Below are positions 59,601 through 64,000 of a stretch of 64,000 nucleotides of DNA, piece after piece. The notes under the pieces are model-generated. The model saw only the letters and a program-made list of their open reading frames with translations, was not told where the DNA came from and searched no databases. How positions within the stretch are numbered: position 1 is the stretch's first letter; each line of letters begins with the position of its first letter. The position numbers and the translations under genes are program-made. This DNA comes from Fistularia commersonii (taxonomy: Eukaryota; Chordata; Actinopteri; Syngnathiformes; Fistulariidae), in assembly GCA_037954325.1 (NCBI GenBank), contig JBBMNZ010000021.1, positions 15,253,616 to 15,317,615 on the forward strand, read 5' to 3'.

Positions 59601-60678
59601 TTTCGTGAAGGCCAAACGCCAAGTCAAGCGGCGGGAGGAGAAGAACGAAGGTGTGGATCTCGCTATCAAAGTCTCACCGGAGATGAGGAAGGGCTGCGAC
59701 TTCGACGTGTTCGCCGTGGTCACCAACGCCACGCGCAGCCAGAAAACATCTCGCCTGGTCTTCAAGTCCTGCTCCATGTCCTACAACGGGGTGGTGGGAG
59801 GATGCTGCGGCTACAAGGAGCTGCTCAACGTCCAGCTGGCCCCCGGCGGAAGTGAGACGCCCGTTTCGATTCGCGCGAACGCTAACTCCTGACAGCTGAT
59901 AAACAAACGGCGGCGTGGTTTCTCTCCCAGCCAGAAAAATTCCCCTGAGACTGAACTACTCCAAGTATGGTGAGCAGATCGCCGAGGAGAACCTCATCCA
60001 CCTGGTGGCGGTGCTGACCGACGTGACCAGCGGGGAAATAAACATGGCAATGAGGAACATCATGCTGGAAAACCCAGAAATCAAAGTCCGAGTGAGTGGC
60101 CGGAGACACGAAACCACCGTTACTCTTTGAAACCCCTCGCTGAAGATGCAACATCCGGATGTTTCTGTAGATCCTGGGCGAGCCCAAGGTCGACCGGAAG
60201 CTGGCGGCGGAGATAACCATGCCGAACCCCCTGCCCGAGCCCCTCCGGGACTGCTGCTTCCACATCGAGGGCGCCAACCTGACCGGCGGATCCGTCATCA
60301 GCGAAAGGTAGGAGAAACGATACACGCCGTTCTTTCGCTGCTTCATCTGAACTCGGAACGAGGGAGGCAGGAAACACGAAGTTGTGGGTTTCCAATTCTG
60401 GTCTGGACGGCCTGGATATTTATGAAACGGCATCACCGAGTAGAGCTATAAAACGTCTTTGCCGGGAAAAAGTCACGCGTTTGTGAGAAGCCTCTTCGTC
60501 ATCGCCGTTTCGATGTTGACCTCGCAGGCTGAGCGCCGCCGTCGGGCCGGGGGAAGACGCCAAGGTGAAGATCTACTTCACCCCAAACTGCTGCGGGTTG
60601 CGAAAGCTCCTGGTCGGCTTTGAAAGCGACAAGCTGCATCACGTCAAAGGCTACAAGGACGTCATCATCGGGAAGTGA
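50430..60678 (+). CDS. tgm2: Protein-glutamine gamma-glutamyltransferase 2 (tissue transglutaminase), complete, 13 exons, 678 aa
   Basis: Calcium-dependent enzyme that forms Gln-Lys isopeptide bonds between proteins and, in TGM2, also binds GTP. Exons: 50430-50439, 52254-52430, 53052-53270, 54324-54442, 54769-54897, 55839-56019, 56098-56230, 57820-57926, 58003-58242, 59579-59851, 59931-60091, 60171-60307, 60528-60678; all phases agree (2,037 nt). Human TGM2 has 687 aa and 13 exons. Domains: N-terminal beta-sandwich 1-135; papain-like core 136-455 with catalytic Cys269 (YGQCWVFA), His326 (NFHCWVESWM), Asp350 (SDPTPQ) and the transition-state Trp233; two C-terminal beta-barrels ending GYKDVIIGK. 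No signal peptide, as in TGM2. A vicinal Cys pair (362-363) is kept, but the residue matching human Cys230 is Ser221. In the GTP pocket, Arg571 (human Arg580) is kept while others differ. Fish carry several tgm2-like paralogues; synteny with vstm2l and the upstream RhoGEF favours the tgm2 orthologue. Confidence 0.95.
52254..52430 (+). CDS. tgm2: tgm2 coding exon 2 (beta-sandwich)
   Basis: Phase 1 to 1, acceptor CTCGTTTAAG, donor GTGAGA. It encodes DIERVDLECEFNNRDHHTEL and RLIVRRGQPFNISLYL, matching 'VRRGQPFWLTL' of TGM2. Confidence 0.95.
53052..53270 (+). CDS. tgm2: tgm2 coding exon 3 (beta-sandwich)
   Basis: Phase 1 to 1, acceptor CCGTCTCAG, donor GTGGGT. It ends with EFILLFNPWCPG, the transglutaminase FILLFNAWCP signature. 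Confidence 0.96.
53301..53333. repeat. (CA)n microsatellite in tgm2 intron 3
   Basis: Perfect CA run starting 31 bp after the exon 3 donor. Confidence 0.93.
53860..53985 (-). mobile_element. Probable RTE-derived fragment in tgm2 intron 3
   Basis: 'cggcattccttctacccaga' to 'gtccaatcatctcagcctag' resembles the middle 3' part of fish RTE elements. Weak, by pattern only. Confidence 0.35.
54324..54442 (+). CDS. tgm2: tgm2 coding exon 4 (core domain start)
   Basis: Phase 1 to 0, acceptor GGCAACAG, donor GTACCA. It encodes DAVYMEDQRCLEEYVLAQDG and ends PWNFGQ. Tyr165 lies where human TGM2 has the guanine-stacking Phe174. Confidence 0.95.
54769..54897 (+). CDS. tgm2: tgm2 coding exon 5 (core)
   Basis: 43 codons, phase 0/0, acceptor CGCGCAG, donor GTACGG. 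Encodes FESGILDICLRILDVNPKCL and RRSPVYVSRMLSAM. Confidence 0.95.
55007..55526. mobile_element. Degenerate Tigger-like element in tgm2 intron 5
   Basis: 'atacagtgtacccttactct' at the left and 'agcgagagtccactatacag' at the right are inverted-repeat-like. The A-rich interior repeats 'aaagtagcgaga'. No usable ORF. Confidence 0.45.
55528..55777. mobile_element. 250-bp palindromic MITE (Tc1/mariner-like) in tgm2 intron 5
   Basis: The left end 'gactgtcttagaaaattaga' is the inverted match of the right 'tctaattttctgagacaatc', and the match goes on through 'atattgtgataaagttcttt'. The inverted termini of about 40 bp are a known vertebrate MITE signature. Confidence 0.8.
55839..56019 (+). CDS. tgm2: tgm2 coding exon 6 (active-site cysteine)
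   Basis: Phase 0 to 1, acceptor CCTCGGCAG, donor GTAAGA. It carries the catalytic Cys codon at 55989-55991 in YGQCWVFAAVAC and Trp233. VNSND replaces the VNCND that holds human Cys230. Confidence 0.97.
56098..56230 (+). CDS. tgm2: tgm2 coding exon 7 (core)
   Basis: Phase 1 to 2, acceptor CGCGCTCAG, donor GTAGGT. Encodes ARALGIPCRVVTNFNSAHDS, the conserved calcium-region segment of the family. Confidence 0.97.
56503..56750. repeat. 127-bp tandem duplication in tgm2 intron 7
   Basis: 'acataaaaatcatgtgcttc' begins copies at 56503 and 56630. Both contain 'cttttaccacaggctgata' and an (AAT)n run. Confidence 0.9.
56990..57100 (-). mobile_element. One end of a hAT-type element in tgm2 intron 7
   Basis: 'gtggcccgcgggccagagtt' and 'tgacacc' read in reverse as GGTGTCAAACTCTGGCCCGC, the terminal sequence seen in the hAT copies at 9-11 kb. 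The other end was not found with confidence. Confidence 0.55.
57140..57700 (+). mobile_element. Degenerate RTE LINE fragment in tgm2 intron 7
   Basis: Sense-strand pieces read as an RTE reverse transcriptase: 'gtgccaaaagaggaatgggg', 'tttgcagatgacgttgtgat' (F-A-D-D-V-V) and a downstream ESRGQMEEDLD. Stops and frame breaks are present, and part of the thumb region is deleted. Confidence 0.8.
57820..57926 (+). CDS. tgm2: tgm2 coding exon 8 (active-site histidine and aspartate)
   Basis: Phase 2 to 1, acceptor TTCGATTAG, donor GTAAGC. The His codon is at 57827-57829 in NFHCWVESWM and the Asp codon at 57899-57901 in SDPTPQ, completing the triad. The preceding intron is loaded with hAT and RTE debris. 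Confidence 0.97.
58003..58242 (+). CDS. tgm2: tgm2 coding exon 9 (core end)
   Basis: Phase 1 to 1, acceptor TGCTCAG, donor GTAGGA. It encodes FCCGPVPLKAIKEG with the vicinal Cys pair, PFVFAEVNADYV, and DDREDITHLYKYPEG. Confidence 0.97.
58330..59000 (-). mobile_element. RTE LINE 3' region, two pieces, in tgm2 intron 9
   Basis: The minus strand encodes AGWNGWRKVSGV, KGKVYKTVVRPAMMFGLETV and AEMKMLRFSLGVTRMDMKVV, typical of the RTE C-terminus, then GVREEDPENRVRWRRW. The block 'tctggatcctcctctctcac' occurs twice (about 58396 and 58693), so a second 3'-end copy lies at 58330-58520. Confidence 0.82.
59579..59851 (+). CDS. tgm2: tgm2 coding exon 10 (linker and beta-barrel 1)
   Basis: Phase 1 to 1, acceptor CGTCCAG, donor GTGAGA. 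The linker is Lys/Arg/Glu-rich. DLAIKVSPEM aligns with the human GTP-pocket strand; Lys469 replaces Arg478, and Val and Met are kept. FDVFAVVTNAT and SYNGVVG follow. Confidence 0.95.
59931..60091 (+). CDS. tgm2: tgm2 coding exon 11 (beta-barrel 1 end)
   Basis: Phase 1 to 0, acceptor TCTCTCCCAG, donor GTGAGT. Ends MRNIMLENPEIKVR, where Arg571 corresponds to the GTP-binding Arg580 of human TGM2 and Met574 to Tyr583. Confidence 0.96.
60171..60307 (+). CDS. tgm2: tgm2 coding exon 12 (beta-barrel 2)
   Basis: Phase 0 to 2, acceptor TTTCTGTAG, donor GTAGGA. Encodes ILGEPKVDRKLAAEI and NPLPEPLRDCCFHIEGANL. Confidence 0.96.
60528..60678 (+). CDS. tgm2: tgm2 coding exon 13 (beta-barrel 2, stop)
   Basis: Phase 2, acceptor GACCTCGCAG, stop TGA at 60676-60678. 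Encodes LLVGFESDKLHHVKGYKDVI, matching the human C-terminus (VNFESDKLKAVKGFRNVIIG). Confidence 0.97.
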
Positions 60679-60813
60679 TCCGCCGTGGCTAAACGTTCTT
60701 GTCAACGTATCGAAATCATGTTTTCCCTTCGGAAACGCGAATCCTATTTTGTACTCGCACCTTTGCTTTGTCATAAAATCCTGATTACACCTGCTTTTTC
60801 AAACTGCACTTGG

Positions 60814-60819
60814 AATAAA
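60814..60819 (+). terminator. tgm2: Candidate tgm2 poly(A) signal AATAAA
   Basis: AATAAA 136 nt after the stop, the first canonical hexamer downstream. Confidence 0.6.
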
Positions 60820-62372
60820 GTATCAGATATCCGCCATGATGTCGTCCACGTTTGTTTAAAAACAAGCAAAACAGCGTCACGGTTTACAGACTCGTAAACA
60901 CGCCGAGCGTCCGAGCGGGCGTTCGGCTGGTCCGTCTCGGAAGAAGCCGGAGGGTCTGAAGCCAGACGCTTGTGCTCCGTGTGCAGCCGGTCGGTAGTTT
61001 TTATTTTAAATCCAGACCCGCTGTCCTGGCTCGAGAGCCGACTCATGAAAATCCGGCTTTGTCGTCGAGCGGCCGGCGTTTGAGGCCGAGCTGCACCCTT
61101 CTGTTCAAGAAGAGGAGGTGCAGGATCTCGCACAGGAAGCGGCCGCGGAGACAATTAATCACAATAAATAATGTCGTACTTAAATCGTCGGAGCTACGAA
61201 CAAGACCTGCGGAAGGAAAGGGGAACCACGAAGGCGTCGAGACACCCAGATCAACAGATTTTTGCAGAGTCGGCGTTCAGCTCCGTCTGAAATCACCGCG
61301 TTCCATCCCGACACGGAACGCCGGCGCCATCCTTGGCGAGGGTTTCTGGGCCGCCAGAGAAGGTTAACGGACCCGGACGAGATGTTTACAGAAAGAAGTC
61401 GACAGATCTGCTCCTCGATACGCCGGCTAAAGCAGCTGGGAATAATCTTTATTTACAGTCAAGATGAAGAGAGTCACGGTGAGCATATTCAAACATTTAC
61501 AAACAGTAAAATGTTGACTCAGTGGAGCGTTATACTTGTGTCCTGTCAAACAGCCACTTTATTGTTTATAAGTTAAATATATCATTCGATAAATAAGTAT
61601 TGAATAAGATGACGAAGACGGAAAGCGGGATTCCCGTCGCCGTATCGTTGGAAGAGTAAAAGTAGAACGCGTTCGATGAAACACAGCTAACTGAGTTTAC
61701 GTTTTATATCTGGAAAAGTAGATGAAATGCATGAGATGCACGGCGGCGCCACCGCGAGGAGGTCATCAGGACCTCCAAGCAGATCCACAAGCCTTACGGA
61801 CCAATTCACGGCTGAAGGAGTCACGCTGGTGAAAAAGAATGTCAAAGTCCTTTTTTTTTAATAAAAAAAAAAAAACTGTAACCGACCTCAAAACGGTAAT
61901 TTTGGAAAGAGTCCGATCTGAACGGAGAAAAAGAATTTGATAATAGAAGGGAACAGAAATCCCCGGCGTCAAATTCCAGCCGAAGCTCTTTCCTGCAGAA
62001 CCAGAGCGGTTGATCCTCTCAGCCAATCATCTGCCTCCATCTAACCGTTCACACCCACAAGTAAAAATGGTCAATTTCTTTTAAATATATATAAAAGTCC
62101 GAGAGAAGATCAGAGTGACTGGACATTGCAAAGGAACGTTCCGGAGCCACCGGACGCCGCGGAGGTTCTCCGGTCGCACGGTCCTTCTGGCACATCTACA
62201 TGGAGTTTCGCTTTTTTTTTTTTTTTTTTTTTTCCAAAAACAGAAGAAAAGCACCGACAAAGCGATCGACGGAACACAAAGATCACGGGAAATTCGCCTT
62301 GATGTTTTTTTTTTTTTAAATGCTCGACATAAAGAGTCCATTTACGAGTGACTCCTCCGCCGCCGCCGCCCT
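60820..62372. other. Interval between convergent tgm2 and vstm2l
   Basis: Probably mostly vstm2l 3' UTR on the minus strand. It contains poly(T)/poly(A) runs at about 61850-61875 and 62213-62234 and no convincing ORF. Confidence 0.5.
61448..61563 (-). terminator. vstm2l: Candidate vstm2l poly(A) signals
   Basis: Two AATAAA hexamers on the minus strand, at 61558-61563 and 61448-61453, about 0.8-0.9 kb beyond the stop. Either could end the vstm2l transcript. Confidence 0.35.
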
Positions 62373-62642
62373 CTACAGCACGCAGCTGTCATTGCAAGCG
62401 GACGATGATCTCTTCGGCCGCCGATCTCCCGTCGGTCGGTCGGCTTTCCTCGGAGCCGGACGGCCGACGTCGGAGCCCCGAGCGGGCGCCGGCTCCACCT
62501 GCAGGAAGGCCCGGACGCGGTGTTTCCGGACCGACGTGTCGCTGAAGTCAATGACGCGACACTCGTAAGTGCCCTCGTCCGCCGGCCTGACGCCGGACAA
62601 GCGCAGCTTGTGGGAAATGTTGCTGCCGGCGACTTTCACGAC
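62373..62642 (-). CDS. vstm2l: vstm2l last coding exon (end of V-set Ig domain and basic tail)
   Basis: V-set and transmembrane domain-containing 2-like, a secreted Ig-fold protein of neurons in mammals. Acceptor CCCACCAG, phase 0, stop TAG at 62373-62375. It encodes VVKVAGSNISHKLRLSGVRP and DEGTYECRVIDFSD, the D-x-G-x-Y-x-C end of the Ig fold. Human VSTM2L is nearly identical here. After the domain comes a Pro/Arg/Ala-rich tail with a KRSSSACNDSCVL end that resembles the human 'KRSVDQEACSL'. It is the 3' end of a gene whose first exons lie beyond the window. Its stop faces the tgm2 stop 1.7 kb away. Confidence 0.93.
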   Translation of the reverse strand, partial: VVKVAGSNISHKLRLSGVRPADEGTYECRVIDFSDTSVRKHRVRAFLQVEPAPARGSDVGRPAPRKADRPTGDRRPKRSSSACNDSCVL

Positions 62643-62749
62643 CTGGTGGGCACAAAGACGGTTTGATTACAAGCCGCGGACAAACGCGCTCTCGCGACAA
62701 GGGGAACATCACGTCGGACACCGTTGTGAGCAGCACGGGGCGCCACGGG

Positions 62750-63610
62750 GGACGGTCTCCTCGCAGTCCTGCCACCTGCAGAACTTCTCAGATGCCATCG
62801 TGGGCTGCATCGATGGAGACCAGGAGGAGGAGTACTGGAGCTTGGTGGACAGGTGTGTGGAGTGATGTGGACTGAACCTCCTGCAGCTCAATGTGTCTAA
62901 GACAAAGGAGCTGGTGGTGGATTTCAGGAAACAAAGGACCCATCTGAACCTGGTCACCATCAGGGGTACTGATGTGGACATTGTGGACACCTACAAGTAC
63001 CTGGGTGTCCACTTGGACAATAAGCTGGACTGGACCTTGAACACCAACGCCATCTTCATGAAGGGTCAGAGCCGTCTGTTCTTCCTCAGGAGGCTCAGAT
63101 CTTTCAAGGTCTGCAGGACCATGCTGCAGATGTTTTACCACTCGGTGGTGTCCGGCGTCATCTTCTACGCTGTTGTATGTTGGGCAGTAGGATCAAGACA
63201 GCTGACACCAACATACTCAACATGCTCTTCAGGAGAGCCGGGTCTGTCCTGGGAGTGGAGCTGGAGTCTGTGGTGCAGGTGTCAGAGATGCTCCTCAGCA
63301 TCATGGATGTCCATCACCCCCTGCATGGACACTGACGTCCTGTCAGAGCTCTTTCAGTCGTAGACTGATACCACCGAGGAGCTCCACTGAACGCCACAGG
63401 AGGTCTTTCCTACCTGAGGCTATCAGACTTTTTAATTCCTCTCCATTCAGCCGAAGGGAATCTTCAAATCTTTGTAGTTAACAGTTAAGACAATCTATAT
63501 TTCATTGTATTTCTTATTCTCCCTCCTTCCTACTATTATCTATTACTGTTATTTTTGTGCTTGAAACTCTAGCACAACAATTTCCTTCGGGATAAATAAA
63601 GTTGTTCGCC
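62750..63610 (+). mobile_element. LINE fragment (L2/CR1-group reverse transcriptase C-terminus with 3' tail) in the last vstm2l intron
   Basis: Translated pieces include LNVSKTKELVVDFRKQR, DTYKYLGVHLDNKLDW, GQSRLFFLRRLRSFKV and MLQMFYHSVVSGVIFYAVVC, the thumb and 3' region of a fish L2-like reverse transcriptase. It is broken by a stop near 62864 and shifts frame after about 63180. It ends in the family tail 'tttccttcgggataaataaag' (63580-63601). It is 5'-truncated and inserted antisense to vstm2l. Confidence 0.85.
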
Positions 63611-63670
63611 GTCGTTCAAAAGTCAGCGGCTCGTGGTTGATGGGGACAAATAGTAAGTTATCAAACTCAC

Positions 63671-63715
63671 ACTAATTTTAGTGCCACCTTTGAGCCCTTC
63701 CTCCAGGGACAGAGC
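63671..63715 (-). CDS. vstm2l: vstm2l penultimate coding exon (45-bp micro-exon)
   Basis: Acceptor TCTCTGCAG, donor GTGAGT, exactly 15 codons in phase 0/0: ALSLEEGLKGGTKIS. The TKIS end joins directly to VVKV of the next exon as in human VSTM2L, where the matching segment, from memory, is also 15 residues. Confidence 0.85.
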
Positions 63716-64000
63716 CTGCAGAGACATGGAGAAAGTATTAGCAGCAGAACACCGACAGCACCTTCTCGCAAACGCTTGGGAAATAATATTGTGCGGCGCC
63801 GGAGCTTTATATAGCACCTTTTCCTCCGCGCTTGCTTGGATGTCGAGGCGTCTACGAGCGCCGAGCGCGTCAATCTCTGACTTCGAGTGTCGGTGAAAGT
63901 GTACTCGTCGGGGCAAGGGTATTTCTTTTGGGCATAGGTATGAATTATGGATGAGCCAGACACATTTTTCAAAATATATTTCTTTCTCGGTGCCATTTAT

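Noticed and set aside
1..64000. tRNA, rRNA, CRISPR arrays, LTR retroviruses
   Set aside because: None seen by eye. The regular arrays present are minisatellites with no spacer-repeat pattern, and no LTR pair or gag/pol frame was recognised.

Overview
This window is vertebrate, almost certainly teleost fish, nuclear DNA. Two multi-exon genes and the 3' end of a third have GT/AG introns. (CA)n and ATTCA-type microsatellites are abundant, and the interspersed repeats are fish-type: RTE and L2-group LINEs, hAT/Tigger/Tc1-like DNA elements and short LINE or SINE tails. There is no bacterial, viral or plasmid backbone. The species cannot be read from the sequence.

Layout. Bases 1-29,200 are gene-poor. 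They hold three copies of a hAT-type element with a zinc-finger-like ORF, a hAT MITE with an 8-bp target duplication, an RTE-derived 220-bp tandem array, a 14-bp minisatellite, an inverted-repeat element and many microsatellites. Bases 29,213-46,722 (+) hold a large Rho-GEF gene of the PLEKHG4 / PLEKHG4B / KIAA1755 ('Quattro', puratrophin-like) family. I could chain 22 coding exons without a frame break (1,871 codons); only the extreme N-terminal exon is missing. Bases 46,800-50,250 are an ATTCA-rich minisatellite and repeats. Bases 50,430-60,678 (+) hold a complete 13-exon transglutaminase gene (678 aa), assigned to tgm2. Bases 62,373-63,715 (-) hold the last two coding exons of vstm2l, a secreted V-set immunoglobulin-domain protein. 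It converges on tgm2 and has a LINE in its last intron.

The order and orientation RhoGEF(+) - tgm2(+) - vstm2l(-) match, from memory, the human chromosome 20q11 order KIAA1755 - TGM2 - (RPRD1B, TTI1) - VSTM2L. The fish interval therefore appears to be a compacted conserved block lacking two intervening genes. The three genes are not known to share a pathway: the first is a Rho-family exchange factor, the second a calcium-dependent protein cross-linker and GTP-binding protein, the third a secreted neuronal Ig protein.

I found no candidate for a wholly new biological system. The most interesting points are the sequence of the tgm2 protein (the human Cys230 redox residue is Ser here and parts of the GTP pocket are altered), the synteny, and the origin of the tandem repeats from transposon pieces.
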